Source: Methanofollis ethanolicus (GTDB lineage Archaea; Halobacteriota; Methanomicrobia; Methanomicrobiales; Methanofollaceae). From it: 64,000 nt of DNA. Of this stretch, positions 46,655 through 55,381 are shown one piece after another (positions within the stretch are counted from its first letter, which is position 1; each line of letters begins with the position of its first letter). The DNA lies in the NCBI RefSeq assembly GCF_001571385.1, contig NZ_BCNW01000001.1, forward strand, positions 496,001 through 560,000, given 5' to 3'. Below the pieces are notes generated by a model. It had not been told where the DNA came from. It searched no databases and saw only the letters and a list, made by a program, of their open reading frames with translations. A program made the translations under genes and the position numbers.

Positions 46655-47128
46655 GTGTGTACTCTGAACGCCTCCGATCTATTGTCCCGCCTCCGCCGCG
46701 ATCTGGAGGGTTTATCTGATTACACATCCCGAATTGAGCAGGAACGGCAGGCCCGGACAGAAGACCCTCCCGGCATGCTCACCCGTCTCGGGGACTACAA
46801 TTACGCCACGTACACCGAAATCTGCCATCGTGACGGCGTTTCCCCGGATTTTAAGATCGATTCCGCGATCGTGGAATCGTTCGAGCGCACGCTGAACCAG
46901 TATCTTGATACATACGCTCCCGGAAAAACAGATCTGAAACGCTACGTGTTGAGCATTTCTCTGTATCTGACTTTTATCGTAAAGAGACCTCTTCATCCAC
47001 CGGGAACGCCATTTTTTGGGGACCTCCATGTCATACAGAAGGGGGAGTCGTACTATTGCAGTGGAAAGAAACGGTTCATTCGCGATCCTTCTTCGCTCTG
47101 CCGTTACTGTGTCTGCAAATCGCTATGA
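46655..47128 (+). CDS. DUF2115/UPF0305-like paralogue
   Basis: 157 residues from GTG 46655; the start is uncertain because no good binding site is visible. Shares with its neighbour the segments RPLHPPGTPFFGDLHVIQKG and CRYCVCKS at the end, but the N-terminal part is diverged. A tandem duplication of one gene followed by divergence is the simplest explanation. Confidence 0.65.
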   Translation: MCTLNASDLLSRLRRDLEGLSDYTSRIEQERQARTEDPPGMLTRLGDYNYATYTEICHRDGVSPDFKIDSAIVESFERTLNQYLDTYAPGKTDLKRYVLSISLYLTFIVKRPLHPPGTPFFGDLHVIQKGESYYCSGKKRFIRDPSSLCRYCVCKSL

Positions 47129-47409
47129 TCCCGGGACGGTGGAAAAACAATTTTTTATTGGTTCTTTTACTGGCAAATCCGATATTTATGCAGGGTTATC
47201 CCCAATCAAAATTTCATGGCCGATCTTTTAATCGTTGAAATCTTGAAGCCGTGTTTGAAAAAGATTGTATCTTAAAAATAGGTCTTTTATCACGCACAAT
47301 TTTCTGCGGTACTCTTCAATGCCAACATTTCACGAATCCCATATCAAAATCCTTATCCATCAGAATATCGCACGTTTTTGTGTCTTTTTAGATAACGAGG
47401 CCTTTTAAA

Positions 47410-48264
47410 ATGGATATGAAAATAAATCCTCTGGTTCTGGTATTTTTTTCTGTCATCGCGGTTGTTGTAACGGGAGGGTGCACCGATTCATCTCCCGACA
47501 TACGTGACACGCACCTGGAAATACTCGATGTTGGTGCTGAAAATCAAAGCATTTCTTCCCTTGACACGTACATGACCGTCAAGAACACCGGACCTACCAC
47601 GGCACATAACATTGTCGTTGCTGTGATAATTCTGCCAGAATCTGATGTCTCTTCTATCCTGGAGAGTACTGAGATTTTAAAGATTGTGGCGCGGAATGAC
47701 TCTCAGAATGAGGATTTAATGCTGGACCGGGATTTTGTCGATGCGTTAGGGCCTGGAGAAACCATTAAGATTCATCTTTCTGTGAATCCCGATGACCTAT
47801 CTGATGGGTGGGACGTTTTGAGGGTTGCTTTTGCGGATAACGCCGAAGTGGTGTACTCCGAACCAGAGCCATCTTCGTCTCCAGGAGTTCTGCAGGGTAG
47901 TACGCCGTCTACAACGACACCCACCACACCGTCTACAACGACACCCACCGCTACTTCCGCACCTTTGCAGGAACCTGCGTACGCGATAGGGGATGTGATC
48001 TCTTATGAGCAGGATTCAAACGTTGCAGAGGTAATTCTGGACTATGACGCTCACGATGATGTGTATAAAACGGATGTGATCTTCAAATGGGACGAATATG
48101 ATACCGGTGAATATGGGTGGTATCCGTACAGTGCTCCGGCGGGTACGTGGGGGTATCGCTTAGAAAGCAACGATTCGAGTTGGACTGATCGTACGTGTAT
48201 GGAAAAATCCTATCCCTATGTTCTCGGACATGCCGATCAGATCGCTCTCAGAGAGGACTATTGA
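47410..48264 (+). CDS. Lipoprotein with CARDB-like N-terminal domain
   Basis: 284 residues. Lipobox VVTGGC (Cys about 24). Residues 35-150 have the pattern of a beta-sandwich adhesion or CARDB-like domain (TYMTVKNTGPTTAHNIVVAV, LGPGETIKIHLSV). A Thr/Pro linker encoded by a 24-base tandem repeat (47905-47952) joins it to a C-terminal domain (about 195-284) with YGWYPYSAPAGTWGYRLES. Surface-exposed; function unknown. Confidence 0.75.
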   Translation: MDMKINPLVLVFFSVIAVVVTGGCTDSSPDIRDTHLEILDVGAENQSISSLDTYMTVKNTGPTTAHNIVVAVIILPESDVSSILESTEILKIVARNDSQNEDLMLDRDFVDALGPGETIKIHLSVNPDDLSDGWDVLRVAFADNAEVVYSEPEPSSSPGVLQGSTPSTTTPTTPSTTTPTATSAPLQEPAYAIGDVISYEQDSNVAEVILDYDAHDDVYKTDVIFKWDEYDTGEYGWYPYSAPAGTWGYRLESNDSSWTDRTCMEKSYPYVLGHADQIALREDY

Positions 48265-48458
48265 TTGACACCATACTATTTCTGAAAATAGATCGAAAAT
48301 ATCCGTTGATACACTCTCCCCTCCTTTTTCGTGCGCACGCTCTGCCTGCTTTCTTTTGACCCTGTCCTGGAGTTAATCTGAGATGATCTCAACCGGCAGA
48401 GATAATATCTGCAAACATTTTTTGCCGGCCCCTCCGTATGGCTGTACGAGGGAGAAGA

Positions 48459-48890
48459 ATGGACTTTTCCGACTGCGTGAAATTTGCAAACGAAAATCCG
48501 GTGACGTATATTGCGACCATGGACGGCGACCAGCCCAGGGTCCGGGCGTTTGCCATGTGGTTTGCCGATGAGAGCGGGTTTTACTATCACACCGGCACGC
48601 CGAAAAAGATCTGGCAGCAACTTATGACGAACCCGAAGATCGAACTCTGCTTCTATGCTCCCGCCGAGGGTGCGGGAACGATGATGCGGGTCGCAGGAGA
48701 GGCCGAGTTCCTCGAAGATGCGGCCCTGAAAGGGCGGCTCGTCAGAGAGCGCCCGTGGCTTCTCCAGATCGGCATCTCGGGTGCGGATGATCCCAGGCTT
48801 GCCGTCTTCCGCGTCGCCCACGGCGATGCATATCTCTGGACGATGGAGTACAACATGCGGGAGGCCGAGGCGCCCCGCGTCAGATTCTAA
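48459..48890 (+). CDS. Pyridoxamine 5'-phosphate oxidase-like flavin-binding protein
   Basis: 143 residues from ATG 48459 (GAGGGAG eight bases before). Split beta-barrel pattern VTYIATMDGDQPRVRAFAM, YYHTGTPKKIWQQL and IELCFY typical of PNPOx-like proteins that bind FMN or F420. Likely a small redox enzyme; the substrate is unknown. Monocistronic. Confidence 0.85.
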   Translation: MDFSDCVKFANENPVTYIATMDGDQPRVRAFAMWFADESGFYYHTGTPKKIWQQLMTNPKIELCFYAPAEGAGTMMRVAGEAEFLEDAALKGRLVRERPWLLQIGISGADDPRLAVFRVAHGDAYLWTMEYNMREAEAPRVRF

Positions 48891-49069
48891 CGCTCTGTAG
48901 GTATGGGGATCTCTCCCCATCCCCCCGGACCGGGCGTATCGGGATGTGAGGAGCCCGCCCCAGATCAGGTGCGGGCCGGATACCATTCATCCCCCGGTGC
49001 GACCCCTGCCAACCGTTCGACGGCATCCTCTGCGTCCTGACCCGGCACCCGCAGACGCAGGCATTCCCC

Positions 49070-50155
49070 TCACTCCAGCGTCCGGCGGTAGGTCGTGATC
49101 CCGAGGGCGATGGCGATCCCGGAGAAGACGATGAGCGCCAGCAGGTCCATGCCGATGAGGTTCACCCGCCCCCGCAGGATCAGGCTCCGCAGGGCGTGGA
49201 TCGCATAGTACTCAGGATTGATCACGGCAATCCAGCGGAGCCAGGACGGCATGCCGAGCACCGGGTAGAACGCCCCGCTGGTCATGAACAGGATGAGGTT
49301 CAGGAAGGCCACGACCGAGGCGTACTCCTGCTGGGATGAGAACCGCGAACTGAACGAGACCACCAGGCTCGTGATCCCGATGCTGATGATGAAGAGGACG
49401 ACCAGGACCATGAGAAAGGTCTCCATGCCGTCGACCACGACGCCAGCCACGACGATGTCGACCAGGAAGATGATGAAGCCGGCCATGAACGCCTTGACCG
49501 TCCCGCTCGCGATGATCCCGAGAATGATGCTCGAACGCTTCACCGGCGTGACCAGATAGCCCTCGATGATCCCGTTCTCCCTGTCGCGGATCAGGCCGAT
49601 CCCCCCGCCCATCATCGTGGTCATGAAGATGGCCATGACGATGACCCCGACCCCGAAGAACTGGATATACTTGATGTCGCCGTAGATCTTCGAGACCAGC
49701 AACGGGTTGTTCGCCCCTGACTGCGCTATAACGCTGCTCACCCCCGACTGGATCAGGTCGGGGATCATATACTCGGAACTGTCGAGATAGAGGCGGACTG
49801 GGCGGTCGGTCGCGACCCCTGAGGGGAAGATCGCCACGGCCATAACCTTCCCATCGTCAAAAGCCGCTTTTGCCGTCTCTTCCCCGGAAAAGACCGTGAC
49901 GTCGAAGATCGGCGGGTTGTCCCCGCTGTGGAAGTGGCCGAGGCCGTCGACGGCCGAGAGATAGAGGGGCGTCTCGTTCTCGAAGGGCACCTCCTGCGCC
50001 ACCCCGATGGGGATGTGGGTGATCGTCCCGCCCATGGCGTTCCCGAAGATGATCAGGTACATGATGGGCATGAAGAGGGTCATCACGATGATGGCCGGGT
50101 TCCCCAGGAACTTCTTGAAGTCCCGCCTGAAGATCGCGACGGCTCCCCGCATCAT
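49070..50155 (-). CDS. ABC-2 type transporter permease
   Basis: 361 residues with one N-terminal helix, an extracytoplasmic loop of about 130 residues and five C-terminal helices, the YhhJ/DrrB layout. MGGGIGLIRDRENGIIEGYLVTPVKRS (in parts) is the ABC-2 signature. Exports a drug-like or lipid substrate, powered by the ATPase encoded upstream, whose stop it overlaps (ATGA). A fragment of this gene occurs at 44520-44630. Confidence 0.88.
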   Translation of the reverse strand: MMRGAVAIFRRDFKKFLGNPAIIVMTLFMPIMYLIIFGNAMGGTITHIPIGVAQEVPFENETPLYLSAVDGLGHFHSGDNPPIFDVTVFSGEETAKAAFDDGKVMAVAIFPSGVATDRPVRLYLDSSEYMIPDLIQSGVSSVIAQSGANNPLLVSKIYGDIKYIQFFGVGVIVMAIFMTTMMGGGIGLIRDRENGIIEGYLVTPVKRSSIILGIIASGTVKAFMAGFIIFLVDIVVAGVVVDGMETFLMVLVVLFIISIGITSLVVSFSSRFSSQQEYASVVAFLNLILFMTSGAFYPVLGMPSWLRWIAVINPEYYAIHALRSLILRGRVNLIGMDLLALIVFSGIAIALGITTYRRTLE

Positions 50156-51150
50156 GGACGACCCCTCCCCCCGTCCAGCCGCGTTCCGGTGAGGTAGATG
50201 AAGACGTCCTCGATCGAGGGGGAGCGGATGGCGATCGAGGTCATGGGGAGGTCGTGCTTCTCGAACACCTCGACGATGGAGGGCAGGACGCGGCTCCCGT
50301 TCTCGGCCGAGATGATGAGCGTGTGCTCCCTCGCCTCCACCGAGGTGAGGCGACTGTCCCCCCGCAGATCCGCGAGTGTCTCCTCGTCCACCGTATCGAC
50401 CCCGATCTCGATGACGTCCCCTGAGGGAAGGGAATGTTTGAGGTTCTCAGTGGTGTCGAGGCTGAGGAGACGCCCCCTGTCCACGAAGGCGATGCGGTCG
50501 CAGAGTTTCTCCGCCTCGTCCATGTAGTGCGTGGTCAGGATGATCGTCGTCTCCTCCCTGTTCAGGGCCGTCACCTGCCGCCAGACCTCCCGCCTGGACT
50601 CAGGGTCGAGGCCGATCGTCGGTTCGTCCAGGAAGAGGATGAGGGGTCTGTGGATGAAAGCCCGCACGATCTCCAGTTTTCGCCTCATCCCACCGGAGAA
50701 CGTCTGCACCGGCACGTGGGCGCGGTCGGCGAGGTCGGCCATGTCGAGGAGTTCCCTGATCCTGTCGTCGAGAATGCAGGGATCGACCTCCTGCAGATTG
50801 CCGTGGAAGTCCAGGTTGTCGTAGGCGGTGAGTTCAAGGTCGAGCGTGCTGGTCTGGGGGCAGACCCCGATCATCCGGCGGATCTCCTCTTGCTGGCGGG
50901 CGACGTCGTAGGGGCCGATGAACACCTTCCCCGAGCTGGGCCGGAGGAGGGTGGTGAGGATGCGGATGATCGTGCTTTTTCCGGCCCCGTTCGGGCCGAG
51001 AAGGCCGAAGATCTCTCCCTTATGCACCTCGAAGGAGACGTCGTCCACCGCCTTCACCGTGCGGCTCCCGTCCCTGAAGACCTTGGAGAGGTGCTCGATC
51101 CTGATGATGCTCTCCGGACCGGCTGTGCGGTCGCTCTTCGTCCCGGCCAT
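50152..51150 (-). CDS. ABC transporter ATP-binding protein (DrrA type)
   Basis: 332 residues from ATG 51150. Walker A GPNGAGKST, Q-loop CPQTSTLD, signature FSGGMRRKLE, Walker B LILFLDEPTIGLD, H-loop TTHYMDEAEKLCD. A C-terminal domain of about 90 residues (VDTVDEETLADLRGDSRL) is typical of DrrA proteins. Energises the permease with which it overlaps. Confidence 0.9.
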   Translation of the reverse strand: MAGTKSDRTAGPESIIRIEHLSKVFRDGSRTVKAVDDVSFEVHKGEIFGLLGPNGAGKSTIIRILTTLLRPSSGKVFIGPYDVARQQEEIRRMIGVCPQTSTLDLELTAYDNLDFHGNLQEVDPCILDDRIRELLDMADLADRAHVPVQTFSGGMRRKLEIVRAFIHRPLILFLDEPTIGLDPESRREVWRQVTALNREETTIILTTHYMDEAEKLCDRIAFVDRGRLLSLDTTENLKHSLPSGDVIEIGVDTVDEETLADLRGDSRLTSVEAREHTLIISAENGSRVLPSIVEVFEKHDLPMTSIAIRSPSIEDVFIYLTGTRLDGGRGRP

Positions 51151-51300
51151 GCGGATCACCGTCTCGGCGTTTGTCTGACGACGGTCCGTATGCTCGCCGA
51201 GGAATATAAGATCGATCTGGTCGGGCGCTGCACCGACCCGCCTGCAGGCGTCGAAAGATCCGGGAAGACGTGTCGCGTTTCAAAAAAGAGGAGGGCTATC

Positions 51301-52122
51301 TCACCCCTCGATGACGCCGGTAAACACCGTCACCGCGGGGCCCTGCATCGTCGTCGTCTCCCCGCACTCGATGACGAGGGGGCCGCCGTTCGTCTCGACA
51401 TGCACTTCCGAACCGACGCGGCCGAGACGGTGGGCGACGACCGCCGACGCCGTGGCGCCTGTGCCGCAGGACTCGGTCTCGCCCTCGACGCCCCGCTCGA
51501 AGGTGCGGACCCTGATCCCGTCCTCGCCCGTCACCTGCACGAAGTTCACGTTCGCCCCCTTCGGGAAGGAGGGGTGGTGGCGGATGCGGGGTGCGGCGGC
51601 CAGGACGTCGACGGCGGCGACGTCGTCGACGAAGATCACGGCGTGGGGGACGCCGGTGTTCGCCGCGTAGACGGTGAAGCCGTCGATCTCCTCCTCATAC
51701 TCCCCCTCGCCGGTCGCCGGGATCGCGGAGCGCTCGAAGGCCGGGTCGACCATCCGGATCGTCGCCCAGAACTCGCCGTCGTCGTCATAGTCCATCTCGA
51801 CCGGCATGACGCCCGCGAGGGTCTCGACCGTGCAGGTACCGGCGGCGAGGCCCGCGTCGAGGGCGTACTTCGCCAGACACCTGATGCCGTTCCCGCACAT
51901 CTCGGCCTCGCTCTCGTCCGGCTGGAAGAGCCGCATCTTCACGTCCGCCCTTTCCGATGGAGAGATGAAGAGCACGCCGTCCGCGCCGATGCCGAAGCGG
52001 CGGTCGCAGTACAGGGCGGCAAAACCCCCCTTCATCTCGTCGGGGATGACCGTGCCCTCCATCTCGTCGATCAGGACGAAGTCGTTGCCATTGCCGTGCA
52101 GTTTGGTGAACCGGATCTCCAT
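51301..52122 (-). CDS. dapF: Diaminopimelate epimerase
   Basis: 273 residues. The two active-site cysteines are in EAEMCGNGIRC and ESCGTGATAS, and FTKLHGNGNDFVLID is the conserved start. It converts LL- to meso-diaminopimelate for lysine synthesis. The 140 nt between it and the ABC genes contains no clear gene. The upstream interval holds IS debris and a copy of the shared promoter. Confidence 0.93.
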   Translation of the reverse strand: MEIRFTKLHGNGNDFVLIDEMEGTVIPDEMKGGFAALYCDRRFGIGADGVLFISPSERADVKMRLFQPDESEAEMCGNGIRCLAKYALDAGLAAGTCTVETLAGVMPVEMDYDDDGEFWATIRMVDPAFERSAIPATGEGEYEEEIDGFTVYAANTGVPHAVIFVDDVAAVDVLAAAPRIRHHPSFPKGANVNFVQVTGEDGIRVRTFERGVEGETESCGTGATASAVVAHRLGRVGSEVHVETNGGPLVIECGETTTMQGPAVTVFTGVIEG

Positions 52123-52224
52123 ACCTCTATGTTTTCCCTGTCCACGCTATATCACTTCGCTGGTTAGTCTGCTCGAAGGGAACAAAAGAGCGGAGACGAT
52201 GGTGCGGGTGCTCGGGACACCCGC

Positions 52225-52290
52225 GTGATGGGTATGCAGGATTGGGGAGGACGGCAATTGGGTGTTCCATCCCCCCACCTGGCAATGGGT
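52225..52290. repeat. Degenerate IS605-type left-end remnant
   Basis: GGGGAGGACGGCAATTGGGT and CATCCCCCCACC parallel the left end at 44150-44175 (GGGAGGACGGCATTCATCCC and CCCACT...), with about nine extra bases. No transposase gene is nearby, so it is a scar of an old insertion or excision. Confidence 0.45.
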
Positions 52291-52342
52291 GAAGTCCTGC
52301 AGAGCCTCTTTCAGAGACCCGTGATGGGAAATGGTGCCTTCT

Positions 52343-52382
52343 TTGAATAATATCATTTCTGTGCAGATCGTCTATCTGTCAT
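52343..52382 (-). promoter_or_regulatory. Promoter with shared upstream motif (copy F, apparently orphaned)
   Basis: Bases 52354-52380 equal 4419-4445. The TATA box (AATGATATTATTC on the minus strand) differs slightly. Downstream there is no convincing gene until dapF at 52122, with the IS scar at 52225-52290 between them, so its original target may have been lost, or it may serve dapF. Confidence 0.5.
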
Positions 52383-52463
52383 TGCCGGTCAGGTATTCCT
52401 GTCGGCGGCGATCTCTCTCTGGCCGCAAGGAACTTTTTGTGTGCGTGGTCCTGTCCCGGAACG

Positions 52464-52982
52464 TCATGCCTCCTTCCCTTTCATCCAGGGCGGTGACATC
52501 ATCTCTTCAGTCGCCGTCCTGTTTGCGAAGGGAGTGCGGGCGAAGATCACCGGCGTGCTCTTCACCCCCACCCCTCTCCCGTGGCGTTCGATGACCTGGT
52601 AGATCGTGTCCGTGGTCGCGTGGTTGGTCGGGGTTTTTCCGTCCAGAAAAATCTGGATGCAGCCCGGGTAGGTGATGCCGTAAGAGTAGACCGGGCCTTT
52701 GGGGTAGAGGTACGGCTCAAGTTCCGGCCCGGCCGCCTGGAGGACGGCGAGAAGGTCCTGCCCCTCACCAACCCTCCCGTAGGCGGCGCAGATATCGCAC
52801 GCGAGGAACCTCTCCAGGTCGGCGTCGCCGATGTCGGGGATCACCTCTCTGATCGCCGCCCCGGCCTCTCCCCCCTCCCGGCCGGAGTTCAGGTCGGCAT
52901 AGATCGATGCAGCGCCGATGGATACCAGTATCACGGCGAGCGCCGCGACAAGAAATGCCGGTGCCTTTGATGACGGGTCCAT
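52464..52982 (-). CDS. Membrane-anchored extracytoplasmic protein
   Basis: 172 residues. One N-terminal helix (about 9-28), then a soluble domain with a Cys pair LACDICAAYG and a third Cys in YPGCIQIF. GRVGEGQDLLAVLQAAG and IYQVIERHGRGVG are regular alpha/beta segments. Function unknown. AGGAG lies four bases before the ATG. Preceded by promoter copy G, so it probably belongs with the envelope genes at 1-6 kb. Confidence 0.7.
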   Translation of the reverse strand: MDPSSKAPAFLVAALAVILVSIGAASIYADLNSGREGGEAGAAIREVIPDIGDADLERFLACDICAAYGRVGEGQDLLAVLQAAGPELEPYLYPKGPVYSYGITYPGCIQIFLDGKTPTNHATTDTIYQVIERHGRGVGVKSTPVIFARTPFANRTATEEMMSPPWMKGKEA

Positions 52983-53014
52983 ATTTCTCCTGTGTATCTC
53001 TAGAATGCCCGCGG

Positions 53015-53052
53015 CGCTATATACCGTTTCCGCGGGAGGCGGACGATCCGGA
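53015..53052 (-). promoter_or_regulatory. Promoter, weak match to shared motif (copy G)
   Basis: Minus strand: GGATCGTCC upstream, then GCGGAAACGG (BRE) and TATATAGC at about 53017-53023. GATCGTCC and the GAAACGG-TATATA core are kept, but the spacing is wider by about ten bases. The predicted start near 52993 leaves a leader of about 11 nt. Confidence 0.4.
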
Positions 53053-53102
53053 GGGGGAGATATGGGGCGGCCGCGGGGTTAGATCTCCCTTCCGGTTTCC
53101 GG

Positions 53103-54350
53103 TCAGGGGAGATATTCCACCACAAAATCGAGGAACTCTTCGACGGTCTCCCGCGAGTACGGCCCTTCCTCGTAGGCCGAGACGATCGTCATGGACTCGC
53201 GGAAGGTGGAGAGGGACATGAGAAACCCGTACGGCCAGCAGACGCAGGGAAGGATGCAGGCACGGCGGAGGTCGAGGGGTCTCCCGTCCCTCCCTTCGAG
53301 GGGGAGGACGATCCCCTCGTCGAGCACCCCGATATTGGAGAAGACCGGGTTCTTGAGGCCTGCCTCCCCGTACCTCTGTATCATGCCGTCGAAGAACCCG
53401 TCGACCGCTGGGACGCCGCCCGCGTAGATCTCGTCGTAGAAGAGGATGCAGCCGAGGCCAAGGCCGTTCGCCTTGCGCCGTCTCGTCGCCGCGGTGACCT
53501 GGTCGATGACGTCTTCCAGGCCCGCCCCCTCGCCTGCGGTGAGGGTGATGTCGTAGGCGACGGAGAGGTTCATGGGCGGGACAGGGCGGTCGAGGTGGCG
53601 GCGGAGGTCTGCCGAAGTGAGAATGGAGCGGGGTGCGCCGCGGTCGGCGGGGTCGTCCCTGCTCTTCAGGACCGCGAGGAAGAAGGCGGCGATCATGATG
53701 TCGTTCACGGTCGCGCCGTGTTTCCTGCCGAACTCCTTCGCCCGCCGGAGGTAGTCGGGAGGGAGAGTCCTGTATGCGACGCGGGGCGTTCCCCGTCCCT
53801 CTCTCTCGACGGGGAAGCGCCACCTGTCGACGAAGGTTTCCTCCTCCTCACGCGCCCGTTCGATCTCCGCTGCGGAGAAGCGTGCGAGGACCTGGTCTGT
53901 CCCCCGGTCGTACCACCCGACGGGTGCCGGTGCGGTCCCCCTGTAGGTCGCGAAGAGGTCTCGCGCCAGGTCCACCAGGCCGCGGGCGTCGGAAAAACCG
54001 TGGTGGCAGGTGACGACGACGCGGTCGCCGCCGTCCTCCCGCAGCAGACTCACCCGCACCTGCGGCCCCGTGCGGACGTCGAGGGGTGCGGGCGGCATCT
54101 CTGTTCCTCGCGGGAGGACGACGAAGGCCTGATCACTCTTCGCGGTCTCTTCCCAGCAGGGCATGCCGTCCCGGTCCGTGAACCGGCACCCGAGATAGGG
54201 GTTCGCGGCGACGAGGCGGAGCGTTGCCTCCTTCAGCCTCTCTTCGTCGACCTCGCCGTCGAACGCGAAGAGGAGGTGCATTGTCGGGTCGTAGATGCGC
54301 TCGAAATAGACGTTGAAGAGGTCGAAGGGAGGGGCGGGGTGGAGGGTCAT
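53103..54350 (-). CDS. Condensation/acyltransferase-fold protein (HHxxxD type)
   Basis: 415 residues from ATG 54350. The motif VTCHHGFSDARG (HHxxxD) at about residue 130 is the catalytic centre of chloramphenicol-acetyltransferase-like, condensation-domain and wax-synthase families; later PPMNLSVAYDITL and PVFSNIGVLDEG match the second half of the fold. It may transfer an acyl group onto an alcohol or amine. No carrier-protein or NRPS module is near, so it is a stand-alone enzyme. Confidence 0.75.
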   Translation of the reverse strand: MTLHPAPPFDLFNVYFERIYDPTMHLLFAFDGEVDEERLKEATLRLVAANPYLGCRFTDRDGMPCWEETAKSDQAFVVLPRGTEMPPAPLDVRTGPQVRVSLLREDGGDRVVVTCHHGFSDARGLVDLARDLFATYRGTAPAPVGWYDRGTDQVLARFSAAEIERAREEEETFVDRWRFPVEREGRGTPRVAYRTLPPDYLRRAKEFGRKHGATVNDIMIAAFFLAVLKSRDDPADRGAPRSILTSADLRRHLDRPVPPMNLSVAYDITLTAGEGAGLEDVIDQVTAATRRRKANGLGLGCILFYDEIYAGGVPAVDGFFDGMIQRYGEAGLKNPVFSNIGVLDEGIVLPLEGRDGRPLDLRRACILPCVCWPYGFLMSLSTFRESMTIVSAYEEGPYSRETVEEFLDFVVEYLP

Positions 54351-54421
54351 AGTAGATGGTGCTCTCTTGAGGGGGATATGTGCTTTGGCAGGAGGGAAAT
54401 CGTCACAATGTCGTCCCTCGT

Positions 54422-54967
54422 TTATAGAACCCACCTGGCGCAGAGTGCGAGGAGGGCCGCGCCTGTTGCGAGGGCGACGAATGCGGCCCTGTCCCGCGAC
54501 TTTTCATGGAAGACGCGTGTGCCGACGTAGGTGATCAGGCTGAAGCAGGCGAGGAGGAGCAGGCCCGCGTGCGGGACGGCAGCGACCGCCCACCCGAAGA
54601 GGATGACGGGCACGAGGGCATAGACCACCGACTTCATCGTCCTCTCGAACCCCCGGTTCTCGTCGACGAAGAGGAGGAAAAAATGCTCGACGAGGCTGAC
54701 GACCAGGAGGATGACCGCCCCGTTTATCAGACTCCACGCCAGCTGGACGACGGTGGCAAGGGCGATGCCGACGACGTAGGGCAGGCCCATGACGGAGTAC
54801 TCCGTCCCCGGTTCCGACCCGAGAAAGTACATCGGCAGCAGGAAGAGGACCGACGTGGCGAGGACCAGGGTGAAGTAGACCCGGAGGTCTTCCTTCAGTG
54901 ACGTCTCTTTCAGGTGCTCGAAGAGATGGCGGGGGTCGGTGAGTATGAGTGATGTGATGTCTGGCAT
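54422..54967 (-). CDS. Yip1-family membrane protein
   Basis: 181 residues with an N-terminal amphipathic segment (TDPRHLFEHLKETSLKEDLR) and five helices. The layout is that of the archaeal Yip1/YIF1-like membrane proteins. Function unknown. The promoter of the next gene downstream (54350) lies between. Confidence 0.75.
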   Translation of the reverse strand: MPDITSLILTDPRHLFEHLKETSLKEDLRVYFTLVLATSVLFLLPMYFLGSEPGTEYSVMGLPYVVGIALATVVQLAWSLINGAVILLVVSLVEHFFLLFVDENRGFERTMKSVVYALVPVILFGWAVAAVPHAGLLLLACFSLITYVGTRVFHEKSRDRAAFVALATGAALLALCARWVL

Positions 54968-55381
54968 ACTTCTCCTCTTACAATGGTAGGGGGCGGCCGT
55001 GTCCCTGTCGTGCGGGGCATTCCTTCCGATCGTAGGAATGGGGATAGTACCACCTGAGTTGTCTGAGGGCCGGTAAAACCGATCTTCAAACGCTTGAATG
55101 TCTTCGTTCTTTTATATCCCTGTTCTGATTGAATCATCTATTTTCGCGTCGGCCTGCGCCTGCATGGTCTCTTGCCTCCTTCGCCCTTCACTCCCCTGAT
55201 GCCGCTCGATCATTTTTCCGGGTCAGGAAAGTCCAGACGAGCAGGGCCGCCGCCGTTCCTCCTCTGACGATCTCGAGCGAAGGGCACCGGTTTTTATCTT
55301 TCGGGTTATTATTGTGCTCTTTATTCCTATGAGATCCTGTAAAAGGGGTCTGCCCTCACAAAAAAAGAAAAAATCTGATCC
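54968..55381. other. Intergenic stretch without recognised gene
   Basis: Contains TATA-like TTTTATATCC (55109) and a T-rich stretch (55285-55325) near the 3' end of RuBisCO, possibly its terminator: a run of A (55361-55373 region) follows a GC-rich segment. No gene or repeat is evident. Confidence 0.4.

Noticed and set aside
52147-52356. 69-codon minus-strand frame downstream of promoter copy F
   Set aside because: Its ATG lies in the TATA box and it runs through an IS end remnant; no binding site.
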